Origin: Hyphomicrobiaceae bacterium
Lineage (GTDB): Bacteria > Pseudomonadota > Alphaproteobacteria > Rhizobiales > Aestuariivirgaceae
Reading direction: 5' to 3'
DNA: 64,000 nt
Assembly: GCA_900298995.1 (NCBI GenBank)
Contig: OMIC01000026.1
Location: forward strand, 23,990-87,989
In this document: in pieces, positions 50,799-59,990 of the stretch
Layout of the letters: each line of letters opens with the position of its first letter
Numbering within the stretch: position 1 is the first letter of the stretch
The notes under the pieces: generated by a model
Seen by the model: only the letters and a program-made list of their open reading frames with translations
Told to the model about the DNA's origin: nothing
Database searches by the model: none
Made by a program: the position numbers and the translations under genes

Positions 50799-51692
50799 TT
50801 ACTGGGTCGTTGCCCCCGCAGCCTCGCCTCCGCCCAGTGAATGAACATAGACCGCAAGCTCCTTGATAGTCGCGTCATCAAGCCGGTGCGACCAGGCGGG
50901 CATGACGCCCATGCGGGGCTTCACGATCTGAGCCTTCACCTGGTCGAGACTGCCGCCATAGAGCCAGATGCCGTCGGTCAGGTTCGGCGCGCCAAAGTCG
51001 CGACCGCCCTTGCCATCCTCGCCATGGCAGGAGGCACAGTTTTCGGCAAACACGGACTTGCCGGCCTCAACCTTGGCCGCATCCGCCTTGCCACCGGAGA
51101 GGCTGAAGGCGTAGTTGGCGACGTCGTCAATCTGTTCAGGTGTCAGGATGGCGTCGGCGCCGAAGGACGGCATCTGGGAGTCTCTCGTATCGGCGTTTGC
51201 GGTATAGCGGATGCCGTTCCTGAGGGTAGTGTAGAGAGCGTCCGGGGTTCCGCCCCAGAGCCAGTCGTCGTCATTGAGATTGGGATAGCCCACTCCGCCT
51301 GCTGCGCCGGAACCGTGGCACTGGACACAGTTCACCTTGAAGGCTGCGGCGCCGCCGGCCTGCGCGAAGGCGAGCAACTGCGGATCCTTGAGAATGTCGT
51401 CCACGCTCATCGCCGCTATCTTGTCGAGATTGGCCTGCTGGGCGGCGCGCGCCGCCGTGACCTGCTCTTCGAGTGCGCCGCGCGAGGACCAGCCCAGAAT
51501 GCCGGGCGTGGCGGAGTTCAGCAGGGGCCAGGCGGGATAGGCGATCGTGTAGGCGAGGCCCCAGATCACCGTTCCATAGAAGGTGTAGAGCCACCAGCGC
51601 GGCAGCGGCGTGTTGAGTTCGCGGATGCCGTCCCATTCATGACCGGTCGTGGGAGTACCCGAGATTTCGTCTTTTTCGATTTTCGTAACCAT
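50799..51692 (-). CDS. ccoP: Cbb3 oxidase diheme subunit CcoP
   Basis: 297 residues: N-terminal cytoplasmic stretch and membrane anchor (PRWWLYTFYGTVIWGLAYTIAYPAWP), then two c-type heme motifs CVQCHGSG and CASCHGEDGKGG with Met ligands in SQMPSFGA and MGVMPAW. Accepts electrons from cytochrome c and passes them to CcoO/CcoN. ccoQ ends 3 bases upstream. Confidence 0.97.
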   Translation of the reverse strand: MVTKIEKDEISGTPTTGHEWDGIRELNTPLPRWWLYTFYGTVIWGLAYTIAYPAWPLLNSATPGILGWSSRGALEEQVTAARAAQQANLDKIAAMSVDDILKDPQLLAFAQAGGAAAFKVNCVQCHGSGAAGGVGYPNLNDDDWLWGGTPDALYTTLRNGIRYTANADTRDSQMPSFGADAILTPEQIDDVANYAFSLSGGKADAAKVEAGKSVFAENCASCHGEDGKGGRDFGAPNLTDGIWLYGGSLDQVKAQIVKPRMGVMPAWSHRLDDATIKELAVYVHSLGGGEAAGATTQ

Positions 51693-51695
51693 GGG

Positions 51696-51854
51696 TCAAT
51701 CCTCGGAATCATTCTGGAGGGGAATTCGGGCCACCTCCTCGTAAATGGTCTTTGAGCCGGGACGGAAAGCGAAGCCCACAACTCCGATGAAGAACAGGAA
51801 CATCGCCAGAAGGCCCCAGCTGTCTGCGAGTTCACGCATGAAATTGTAATGCAT
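51696..51854 (-). CDS. ccoQ: Cbb3 oxidase subunit CcoQ
   Basis: 52 residues read directly: MHYNFMRELADSWGLLAMFL, FFIGVVGFAFRPGSKTIYEE, VARIPLQNDSED. Single membrane helix, then FRPGSK and an acidic tail, typical of CcoQ/FixQ, which stabilises the complex and CcoP association. It sits between ccoO and ccoP with spacers of a few bases. Confidence 0.95.
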   Translation of the reverse strand: MHYNFMRELADSWGLLAMFLFFIGVVGFAFRPGSKTIYEEVARIPLQNDSED

Positions 51855-51859
51855 GGCGA

Positions 51860-52585
51860 TCACCTCGACATGTCGGCTTTGAAGGTTGAAAAATCGACCA
51901 TGGTGCCAAGCACTTGGAGATAGGCAATCAGCGCATCCATCTCGGTGATGCGGGGATCTCCGTCGAAGTTACGGGCCACGGCCTTCGGATAGCGCTGAAG
52001 CAGGCCCTCGGTTTGCTCGCCGGTCGCCTGTGCCACGAGATCAGCCTCGGCGTTGTCGAGATCCTCGGGCCGGTACATGGCTCCGTTCCCGTTGTTGATG
52101 GTCAGGTTGAGTGCTGCGAGATTGCGGCCATAGCCCTTGGGGTCGATTTCCTTGGCGGACAGGAAGGCATAGCCGGGCATGATCGATTCAGGGACGACGT
52201 TGCGTGGGTTCGAGAGATGCTCGCGGTGCCACTCATCCGAATACTTGCCGCCGACACGTGCGAGATCCGGCCCGGTCCGCTTCGAGCCCCACTGGAAGGG
52301 ATGGTCGAATTCGGACTCGGCGGCGAGGCTGTAATGGCCATAGCGTTCAACCTCGTCACGGAAGGGACGGATCATCTGGCTGTGACAGACGTAGCAGCCC
52401 TCGCGGATGTAGACATTGCGGCCCGCCAGCTCGAGCGGCGCGTAGGGTCGCATGCCCTCGACCTTTTCGATCGTATTCTGGAGGTAGAAGAGCGGAACGA
52501 TCTGCACCAGGCCGCCCACCGTGACCAGGAGGAAGCTCAGAATCAGAAGCAGCGTGGCATTCTTTTCGATTGTTTCGTGTTTCAT
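51860..52585 (-). CDS. ccoO: Cbb3 oxidase monoheme subunit CcoO
   Basis: 241 residues: N-terminal membrane anchor ([21 protein letters not shown]) and one c-type heme motif CYVCHSQM, with Met in [11 protein letters not shown] as probable axial ligand; [20 protein letters not shown] is standard for the family. 19 bases after ccoN. Confidence 0.97.
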   Translation of the reverse strand: MKHETIEKNATLLLILSFLLVTVGGLVQIVPLFYLQNTIEKVEGMRPYAPLELAGRNVYIREGCYVCHSQMIRPFRDEVERYGHYSLAAESEFDHPFQWGSKRTGPDLARVGGKYSDEWHREHLSNPRNVVPESIMPGYAFLSAKEIDPKGYGRNLAALNLTINNGNGAMYRPEDLDNAEADLVAQATGEQTEGLLQRYPKAVARNFDGDPRITEMDALIAYLQVLGTMVDFSTFKADMSR

Positions 52586-52604
52586 AGCGGCAGTATCCTT
52601 CTGC

Positions 52605-54239
52605 TCACGCCGGAGCCGAGACCATGCCCACGGGCTGGGACACGGGCTGGGCGCCTCGGATGGTGCGGTAGATGTTGTAGACCATGATCAGGGCGCCCAC
52701 GAGGAACAGGGCACCTCCCATGGCGCGGATCACGTAGTAGGGATGCATGGCCTCGACTGTCTCGACAAAGGAGTAGGCGAGGAAGCCGTTAGCATCGTAT
52801 TCGCGCCACATCAGGCCCTGCATGATGCCCGAGACCCACATTGCGGATGCGTAGATGACGATGCCGAGGGTCGCGAGCCACACGTGCCAGCTCACCAGGC
52901 GGAGGGAGTAGACCTCCTTGCGGCCCCAGAGACGTGGGATCAGGTGATAGAGCGCGCCCATCGAGATCATCCCGACCCAGCCGAGCGCTCCGGAGTGGAC
53001 ATGTCCGATGGTCCAGTCGGTGTAGTGTGAGAGCGAGTTGACGGACTTGATGGACATCATCGGCCCCTCGAAGGTCGACATCCCGTAGAAGGCGACCGAA
53101 ATCACCATCATGCGCAGGACTGGATCTGTGCGGAGCTTGTCCCAGGCGCCGGAGAGCGTCATCAGGCCGTTGATCATGCCGCCCCAGGAGGGCATCCACA
53201 GCATGATCGAGAACACCATGCCGAGAGTCTGCGCCCAGTCAGGGAGCGCGGTGTAGTGGAGGTGGTGCGGCCCCGCCCAGATATAGAGGAAAATCAGAGA
53301 CCAGAAATGCACGATCGACAGCCGGTAGGAGTAGACCGGCCGGTTGGCACGTTTCGGGATGAAGAAATACATCATGCCGAGGAAGCCTGCGGTGAGGAAG
53401 AAGCCCACGGCGTTGTGGCCGTACCACCATTGGGTCAGGGCATCCTGCACGCCCGAGAACAGCGCGTAACTCTTGGACCCGAACACTGAGACCGGGATCG
53501 AGAGGTTGTTCACGATGTGCAGCATCGCGATGGTCACGATGAAGGCGAGATAGAACCAGTTGGCCACGTAGATGTGGGGTTCCTTGCGCTGGAGCAGCGT
53601 GCCGAAGAAGACGAGAAAGTAAGCGACCCAGACAACCGTGATCCAGATGTCTATGTACCATTCGGGCTCGGCGTATTCGCGGCCCTCGGTCACCCCAAGC
53701 AGATAGCCCGTGGCAGCGAGGACGATGAACAGCTGGTAGCCCCAGAACACGAACCACGCCAGATTGCCCAGCGCCAGCCGTGTGCGGTTGGTGCGCTGGA
53801 CGACGTAGAAGGAGGTCGTGAGCAGGGCGTTGCCGCCGAAGGCAAAGATCACCGCCGAGGTATGCAGCGGCCTCAGCCTGCCGAAATTGAACCATTCGAG
53901 ATCGGGGTTCCAGGCGGGATAGGCAAGCTGGAGGGCGATGACGACGCCGACGAGCAGGCCCACGACACCCCAGAAGAGGGTGATGAGGGCGCCCCAGCGG
54001 ACGATGTCGTCGTTGTAGCCCGAGGCGTCCGGTGCGGGCTGGCCGAAGCTGCGGGCCTTGAACACGAGGGCGAGGATCGCCGCTGCAGCAAAGATGAACA
54101 TGTGGATGGCGAAGGGTGTGTCCTCCGCCTTGGCGCCCATGGTGATGGCCAGCAGGGCGAGCACGCCCCAGAGGCTCATCATGAGCATCGCGCCGCCCCC
54201 CGAGGGCGATGCCTGTTGAACGCGTGACTCAAGCCCCAT
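52605..54239 (-). CDS. ccoN: Cbb3-type cytochrome c oxidase catalytic subunit CcoN
   Basis: 544 residues, twelve or more membrane helices, heme-copper oxidase C-family. Metal-ligand His residues in [46 protein letters not shown] and [17 protein letters not shown]. High-affinity O2 reductase for microaerobic respiration, expected to work alongside photosynthesis. A FNR/FixK box lies 62 bases upstream. Confidence 0.98.
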   Translation of the reverse strand: MGLESRVQQASPSGGGAMLMMSLWGVLALLAITMGAKAEDTPFAIHMFIFAAAAILALVFKARSFGQPAPDASGYNDDIVRWGALITLFWGVVGLLVGVVIALQLAYPAWNPDLEWFNFGRLRPLHTSAVIFAFGGNALLTTSFYVVQRTNRTRLALGNLAWFVFWGYQLFIVLAATGYLLGVTEGREYAEPEWYIDIWITVVWVAYFLVFFGTLLQRKEPHIYVANWFYLAFIVTIAMLHIVNNLSIPVSVFGSKSYALFSGVQDALTQWWYGHNAVGFFLTAGFLGMMYFFIPKRANRPVYSYRLSIVHFWSLIFLYIWAGPHHLHYTALPDWAQTLGMVFSIMLWMPSWGGMINGLMTLSGAWDKLRTDPVLRMMVISVAFYGMSTFEGPMMSIKSVNSLSHYTDWTIGHVHSGALGWVGMISMGALYHLIPRLWGRKEVYSLRLVSWHVWLATLGIVIYASAMWVSGIMQGLMWREYDANGFLAYSFVETVEAMHPYYVIRAMGGALFLVGALIMVYNIYRTIRGAQPVSQPVGMVSAPA

Positions 54240-54300
54240 GGGAGTCCCCTTTCTGACGATAATCCATGGTCAGCCATGGGGTTGCGGGACGATCCGGGCA

Positions 54301-54314
54301 TTGACCTGGATCAA
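54301..54314. promoter_or_regulatory. FNR/FixK-type box upstream of ccoN
   Basis: TTGACCTGGATCAA closely matches TTGAT-N4-ATCAA (one mismatch, C for T at position 5). It lies in the 204-base gap between ccoN and the divergent kinase, at a spacing suited to FNR/FixK activation of ccoNOQP under low oxygen; it might also affect the kinase gene. Confidence 0.75.
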
Positions 54315-54443
54315 TCGAGCAAGGAGCTTTGACCCGACTGGAGAAAATGCCGCAGGGACACGCTGTTAGGGGCGTCTCCGCCCGCGCCGAGCCACGGCAG
54401 GTCACGGCTTGATTCGCGGGCCGCGAGCGCCGATCATGCGGCG

Positions 54444-57400
54444 ATGATCGGGCAATTGGGCATTCTGGCCGCCGGGTTGTGTTATCTCGGGGCCCTGTTC
54501 GCCGTGGCAAGCTATGGCGACCGCGTGTCGCTGCGTCAGACCACGCGGACGGGGCGGCCACTGATCTATGCCCTGTCGCTGGGCGTCTATTGCACATCTT
54601 GGACCTATTTCGGGAGCGTCGGCATTGCCTCGCGGTCCGGGCTGGACTTCCTGCCGATCTATCTGGGGCCGATTCTGGTCTTTGCGCTTGGATGGAAGCT
54701 GTTGCAGTCGATTGCGACCCTGACCAAGCGGCACAATATCGCCTCGATCGCCGATTTCCTGTCGGCCCGTTACGGCAAGAGCGAGGCGCTTGGTGCGCTG
54801 GTGACGGTGATCGCGGTGATCGGCATCGTTCCCTACATTTCGATCCAGCTCAAGGCGGTGTCGAGTTCGCTGCAGGTTCTGGTAGCGGAGCCCGCCTGGT
54901 CGCGCGCCCTTCTTCCGCCGTCCTCCGGGATCGATGGGCTGTCACTGCTCGTGGTGATGACCATGGGCATCTTTGCCATCCTGTTCGGCACCCGGCATAT
55001 CGACACGACCGAGCATCAGGACGGCATGATTCTGGCGATCGCCGTGGAGTCGATGGTGAAGCTCGTCGCGTTCCTGGCTGTGGGCGTCTTCGTCGTGTTC
55101 GCCGTGATGGGTGGGATCGGGCCGTTCGTGGAACGGACGGGTTCGGATGCGCGTATCGCCGCCCTGTTTTCGGGAGGGCTCGATGGCGGCCAGTGGCTGA
55201 CCATGACGCTGCTCGCGGGTTTTGCGGTGATCCTGCTCCCCCGGCAGTTTCATGTTGCGGCGGTTGAAAATGCAAGCCGCAGCGAAATCCGGCGGGCGGC
55301 GTGGCTGTTTCCGCTCTATCTGCTGGCCATCAACCTGTTCGTGATCCCGATCGCGGTCGCAGGCCTCCTGATGCTGCCTGCCGAGACCGATGGCGACACC
55401 TTCGTGCTTGCGCTGCCGGTCGCGGCCGAAAGCCCGGTTTTTGCGTTGATCGCTTTTCTGGGCGGGCTCTCGGCCTCCACGGCCATGGTGATCGTGGAGT
55501 GCATCGCCCTGTCGATCATGGTGTGCAACAATCTGGTGGTGCCGCTGCTGCTCCGCCGTCAGGTCGAGCGAGCGAGCGTTCATCAGGGCATGGGCGAGAG
55601 GCTCATCCTGATCCGGCGGCTGGCGATCATCTTCGTTCTGGCACTGGCCTATGCCTATTACCGGATGATCTCCAATTCGGCAGCGCTGGCGCAGGTGGGT
55701 CTTCTGTCCTTCGCGGCTGTGGCCCAGTTCGCACCCGCCTTCTTCGGTGGCCTGATGTGGAAGCGTGCGACGGCGCGTGGCGCGATGGGCGGCATTCTCG
55801 CCGGATTTGCCGTCTGGGTCTATACGCTGCTGCTGCCCTCCTTCGCGGACGCGGGCTGGATCGGGCGCGGCTTCGTCGAGGAAGGGCCGTGGGGACTTGG
55901 GTTCCTGAAGGCGCGCATGCTGTTCGCCATGGAATTCGACACGCTGACCCATGGCGTGGTTTGGAGCCTCTTCGCCAATGTTGCTGCCTATGTCGCAGGG
56001 TCCCTGACGCGTGCGCCCAGCCCGATCGAACGTATACAGGCCACAAGTTTCGTGGCGCGGGACATCCAGCCGGGGAGTGGGTCGGGTTTCCGGCTTTGGC
56101 GCACCGCGGTCACTGCGGAGCGGGTGGAAAGCATGGTTGCCCGCTATATCGGAGCGGACAGGGCGCGGGCTGCCTTTGCGGAGTTCCGGTCGCATCGGGA
56201 CGAGGCGGTTGCGCGCAACGGCGAGGCCGACGTGCGGCTCATCCGCTTCGCCGAGCATCTCCTGGCCAGTGCCGTGGGCGTGGCCTCCGCGCGGCTTGCA
56301 ATCGCCCTGATGCTGGAGCGGGGCTCGGCCCATGCGCGCGGCGCCATGAAGCTTCTCGATGACGCCTCCGCAGCCATTCAGCACAACCGCGATCTGCTGC
56401 AGTCGGCCATCGACAATGTTGATCAGGGGCTCGCGGTGTTCGAGCCCGGCATGACGCTGATCTGCTGGAACTCCAAGCTCGAGGCGTTTCTGGGTGCTGA
56501 GGCAGATGTCGCCCGGGTCGGTACGCCGATCACCGAGATCATGGAAGCCTTCATGGCCCGGACCGCGAGCGGCCGGGGAGCAGTCGATGAGCGTGTGCGT
56601 CGCATTGCGGTTTCACGCGACGTATTCCGCGAACGACTGCCGGATACCGGCCGGGTGCTGGAAGTGCGGGCCAGCCCCATGCCCGATGGCGGGGTGGTCG
56701 TGACCGTGATCGACGTCACCGACAGCGTGCTGGCGGCTGAGGAACTGCAACGGGTCAACGAGTCGCTTGAGCGGCGGGGGCGCGAGCGAACCGCCGAGCT
56801 TACCGACCTCAATGCCGCACTGGTTGCCGCGAAAGCCGAGGCCGATGCTGCCAATGTGTCCAAGACGAGGTTCATAGCAGCCGCGAGCCACGATATCCTC
56901 CAGCCCCTCAACGCCGCCCGCCTGTTCACCTCCACGCTCGTCGAACGCCTGAAGCGGTCGAAGGATGGCGAACTGGTGCGCAATGTCGACTCCTCGCTCG
57001 AAGCGGTGGAGGAGATCCTCTCGGCGCTGCTGGACATGTCGCGGCTCGATGCCGGGGCGATGAAGGCGGAGCCGTCGGTGTTCCGGATCGATGACATCCT
57101 GCAGGCGCTGGCGCTGGAGTTTGCGCCTGCCGCCCGGCGCAAGGGACTGGGCTTCCGGGTGATGCCCTGTGGCCTGAGCGTCACGGCCGACCGCCGTCTG
57201 TTGCGCCGCGTGCTGCAGAACTTCGTGTCCAACGCGATCAAGTACACGCGCGAGGGCCGGGTACTGATGGGCTGCCGCCGCCGCAACGGCCGGCTGGCGA
57301 TCGAAGTCCATGACACGGGACCGGGCATTCCGGAGTCCAAGCGCGAATTGATCTTCGAGGAGTTCGAGCGGCTGTCGACCGGAGGCGATGGTCCGGCGGG

Positions 57401-57953
57401 GCTTGGACTGGGTCTATCCATCGTCGAGCGCATTGCCAAGGTGATGGATGCGCCGGTGACGCTGCGATCGATGCCCGGGCGGGGATCGGCTTTCGCCATC
57501 GAAGTTCCGCTTGGCGCAGCCGTAAGCATTGCGCTGCCTGCCAGGCCCCGGCGGGCGCGGCCACCGGCGATCGCCGCTGCCGTGCGGGTGCTGGTCATCG
57601 ACAATGAGAAGCCAATTCTCGAGGGCATGGAACTGCTGCTTTCGGGGTGGGGCAACATCGTCCACACGGCGGCCGGGCTCGAGGACGCTATTGCGGAACT
57701 CGAGACGGCGGAGGGGAAGATCGACCTCATCCTTGCTGACTATCACCTCAACCGCGAGGACGGGATCTCGGTGATCCGGACGCTCAGGACGAGGGCGCGG
57801 CGGATGATCCCGGCCGTGCTGGTGACCGCCGACCGCAGCCCTGCGGTTGCCGATCTGGCGCTGGCCCATGACGTGCACGTGCTGCGCAAGCCCGTGAAGC
57901 CTGCGGCCCTGCGCGCCGCCATGGCGCATGTGGCAATCCGGGCTGAAACGTGA
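54444..57953 (+). CDS. SSF-type hybrid sensor histidine kinase/response regulator
   Basis: 1169 residues. N-terminal sodium:solute symporter-like membrane domain (about 1-530, some 13 helices; e.g. SIADFLSARYGKSEALG, LPRQFHVAAVENAS). Then a linker, a PAS-type domain (about 640-760), a coiled segment, the HisKA H-box ASHDILQPLNAARLF (His about 816), HATPase with NFVSNAIKYT (about 927) and GPGIPES, and a C-terminal receiver domain (VLVIDNEKP about 1049; phospho-acceptor Asp in LILADYHLN about 1097). CbrA/CrbS-like architecture. The signal is unknown; no separate regulator gene is adjacent. Confidence 0.92.
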   Translation: MIGQLGILAAGLCYLGALFAVASYGDRVSLRQTTRTGRPLIYALSLGVYCTSWTYFGSVGIASRSGLDFLPIYLGPILVFALGWKLLQSIATLTKRHNIASIADFLSARYGKSEALGALVTVIAVIGIVPYISIQLKAVSSSLQVLVAEPAWSRALLPPSSGIDGLSLLVVMTMGIFAILFGTRHIDTTEHQDGMILAIAVESMVKLVAFLAVGVFVVFAVMGGIGPFVERTGSDARIAALFSGGLDGGQWLTMTLLAGFAVILLPRQFHVAAVENASRSEIRRAAWLFPLYLLAINLFVIPIAVAGLLMLPAETDGDTFVLALPVAAESPVFALIAFLGGLSASTAMVIVECIALSIMVCNNLVVPLLLRRQVERASVHQGMGERLILIRRLAIIFVLALAYAYYRMISNSAALAQVGLLSFAAVAQFAPAFFGGLMWKRATARGAMGGILAGFAVWVYTLLLPSFADAGWIGRGFVEEGPWGLGFLKARMLFAMEFDTLTHGVVWSLFANVAAYVAGSLTRAPSPIERIQATSFVARDIQPGSGSGFRLWRTAVTAERVESMVARYIGADRARAAFAEFRSHRDEAVARNGEADVRLIRFAEHLLASAVGVASARLAIALMLERGSAHARGAMKLLDDASAAIQHNRDLLQSAIDNVDQGLAVFEPGMTLICWNSKLEAFLGAEADVARVGTPITEIMEAFMARTASGRGAVDERVRRIAVSRDVFRERLPDTGRVLEVRASPMPDGGVVVTVIDVTDSVLAAEELQRVNESLERRGRERTAELTDLNAALVAAKAEADAANVSKTRFIAAASHDILQPLNAARLFTSTLVERLKRSKDGELVRNVDSSLEAVEEILSALLDMSRLDAGAMKAEPSVFRIDDILQALALEFAPAARRKGLGFRVMPCGLSVTADRRLLRRVLQNFVSNAIKYTREGRVLMGCRRRNGRLAIEVHDTGPGIPESKRELIFEEFERLSTGGDGPAGLGLGLSIVERIAKVMDAPVTLRSMPGRGSAFAIEVPLGAAVSIALPARPRRARPPAIAAAVRVLVIDNEKPILEGMELLLSGWGNIVHTAAGLEDAIAELETAEGKIDLILADYHLNREDGISVIRTLRTRARRMIPAVLVTADRSPAVADLALAHDVHVLRKPVKPAALRAAMAHVAIRAET

Positions 57954-58009
57954 GGCCGGGGTGGTCGGATGGCCTTCTGACTCGGGTTGCCGGGTGCTAA
58001 TCGAGTGGC

Positions 58010-59395
58010 ATGACCTCGTCCCGGCTCATCCCGCTCATCATCGCGTCGGCGCTGTTCATGGAGAACATGGACTCAACCGTGATCGCGACCTCGCTGCCGG
58101 CAATGGCGAGGGATCTCGGAACGGACCCCATTGTCCTGAAACTGGCCTTCACCACCTATCTCCTGAGCCTCACCGTGTTCATTCCGGTGAGTGGATGGTT
58201 TGCAGACCGGTTTGGCGCGCGCCATGTGTTCCGGCTGGCGATTGCGATCTTCACCCTGAGTTCGATTGCCTGCGGGCTCGCGAGCTCGCTGGGCGAGTTG
58301 GTGGAGGCGCGCGGCCTTCAGGGGCTGGGCGGCGCCATGATGGTGCCAGTGGGGCGGATCATCCTGTTGCGCACGGTGCCGAAGTCGGAGCTGGTCGATG
58401 CGCTGGCCTGGCTCACCATTCCGGCACTGTTCGGGCCTCTGGTCGGTCCGCCGATCGGCGGGTTCATCACCGATACGATCGGCTGGCGCTGGGTGTTCTG
58501 GATGAACCTGCCTTTCGGTGTTGCAGCCATTGTGCTCGCCACACTGCTGATGCCGGACACCCGGGTGGAGCGGGTACCGCCGCTGGATCTCCGCGGCTTC
58601 GTCCTGTCGGGCATTGGGCTCTCGGCCTTCATATTCGGTCTGACGGTGATGGGGCGGGGGCTGCTTCCCGGGTGGACGCCGAGCCTGTTGATGGCGGCAG
58701 GCGCGGTGTTCGTCGGCCTCTATGTGCGTCACGCCCGGACCTCCGCTGATCCCATCCTCGATCTCCGTCTGCTCCGCATCGAGACGTTCCGGGCGGGGAT
58801 CGTCGGCGGCAGCCTGTTCCGCATCGGCGTGGGTGCCGTGCCATTTCTGCTGCCGCTGATGTTCCAGCTTGCCTATGGCATGAGCGCGCTGGAGTCGGGG
58901 CTCATCACCTTCGTTGCGGCAGCCGGGGCCATCTCGATGAAAATTGGAGCGGCGCGCATGATCCGGCGCTTCGGGTTCCGGAAGCTGCTGCTGGTCAACG
59001 GCGTCCTTGCGAGCCTGTCGATGGCGGTGATGGGGTTGCTCTCCGCATCGACGCCCTATCTTCTCGCCGTCGCACTGTTGTTTGCGGGTGGCTTCCTGCG
59101 TTCGCTGCAGTTCACGGCGCTCAACGCCATGGCCTATTCGGACATTGACCATGCACAGACGAGCCACGCCACGAGTCTCTACACGGTCGTGCAGCAGCTG
59201 TCGCTGTCCATGGGTGTCGTGCTGGCGGCCTTCGTGATCGAGACGGCGCGATGGTTCCGCGCCGAGAGCACGCTGACGCCGATTGATTTCACCATTGCCT
59301 TCGCGGTTGTCGCGGCAGTCTCGCTGACCGCGGTCGTGCAATATGTGTCGCTGTCGTCCCGTGCGGGCGAAAGCGTCAGCGGCAACCGGGGGTGA
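58010..59395 (+). CDS. MFS drug-efflux-type transporter (DHA2/EmrB-like)
   Basis: 461 residues, 12-14 membrane helices. Signatures: ALFMENMDSTVIATSLPAMA (DHA2 motif D1), SGWFADRFGARHVF (MFS motif A) and ARGLQGLGGAMMVPVGRIIL (motif B), plus LVGPPIGGFITDTIGWRWVFWMN (antiporter motif C). Probable proton-coupled exporter of toxic compounds; substrate unknown. It follows the kinase by 56 bases on the same strand and converges on grxD, with ACCGGG/CCCGGT arms (59385-59405) between them. Confidence 0.9.
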   Translation: MTSSRLIPLIIASALFMENMDSTVIATSLPAMARDLGTDPIVLKLAFTTYLLSLTVFIPVSGWFADRFGARHVFRLAIAIFTLSSIACGLASSLGELVEARGLQGLGGAMMVPVGRIILLRTVPKSELVDALAWLTIPALFGPLVGPPIGGFITDTIGWRWVFWMNLPFGVAAIVLATLLMPDTRVERVPPLDLRGFVLSGIGLSAFIFGLTVMGRGLLPGWTPSLLMAAGAVFVGLYVRHARTSADPILDLRLLRIETFRAGIVGGSLFRIGVGAVPFLLPLMFQLAYGMSALESGLITFVAAAGAISMKIGAARMIRRFGFRKLLLVNGVLASLSMAVMGLLSASTPYLLAVALLFAGGFLRSLQFTALNAMAYSDIDHAQTSHATSLYTVVQQLSLSMGVVLAAFVIETARWFRAESTLTPIDFTIAFAVVAAVSLTAVVQYVSLSSRAGESVSGNRG

Positions 59396-59417
59396 AACGC
59401 CCGGTCGCCGGCTTGGT

Positions 59418-59738
59418 TCAGGCCATGCCCTTGTCGGAGAGCATCTGCTTCAGTTCGCCCGACTGGAACATTTCCATCATGATGTCCGCGCCGCCCACGA
59501 ATTCGCCCCGGACATAGAGCTGCGGGATGGTCGGCCAGTTGGTGTAGTCCTTGATGCCCTGGCGAAGTTCGTTGGACTCGAGCACGTTGATGCCCTTGAA
59601 CGGCACGCCGAGGTGCTGGAGGATCTGCACGGAGCGTCCCGAGAAGCCGCACATCGGCATGTCGGGAGTGCCTTTCATGAACAGCACCACGCCGTTGCTC
59701 TTCACTTCATTGTCGATCCACTGGTTGATGTCGGTCAT
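59418..59738 (-). CDS. grxD: Monothiol glutaredoxin Grx4/GrxD
   Basis: 106 residues. Active-site CGFS (Cys30) in MKGTPDMPMCGFSGRS, with the LRQGIKDYTNWPTIPQLYV and GGADIMMEMFQSGELK segments of the family. Binds and transfers [2Fe-2S] clusters, usually with BolA, encoded 2 bases upstream here. Confidence 0.97.
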   Translation of the reverse strand: MTDINQWIDNEVKSNGVVLFMKGTPDMPMCGFSGRSVQILQHLGVPFKGINVLESNELRQGIKDYTNWPTIPQLYVRGEFVGGADIMMEMFQSGELKQMLSDKGMA

Positions 59739-59740
59739 GT

Positions 59741-59977
59741 TCAGTCCTCCGGGGTGCTTGTCTGTAATGCGAGGGCATGGAGTTCGCCGCCCATGCGGCC
59801 CTTGAGGGCGGCATAGACCAACTGGTGCTGCTGGACGCGGGATTTTCCCTTGAATGCGGCAGAGACGACATTGGCGGCATAATGATCTCCGTCGCCCGCA
59901 AGGTCGCGGATCGTGACGACGGCATCGGGGAGCGCCTCCTTGATGAAGCGTTCGATATCGGCGGCGGACATGGCCAT
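59741..59977 (-). CDS. BolA-family protein
   Basis: 78 residues from MAMSAADIERFIKEALPDA; the frame is open further upstream into purL, but GGGGAA lies before this ATG (a second ATG at 59971 is possible). Conserved SRVQQHQLVYAALKGRMGGELHALAL includes the His ligand region for Fe-S sharing with Grx4. It follows purL by 13 bases and precedes grxD by 2, a common alphaproteobacterial order. Confidence 0.92.
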   Translation of the reverse strand: MAMSAADIERFIKEALPDAVVTIRDLAGDGDHYAANVVSAAFKGKSRVQQHQLVYAALKGRMGGELHALALQTSTPED

Positions 59978-59990
59978 GGCGGTGTTCCCC

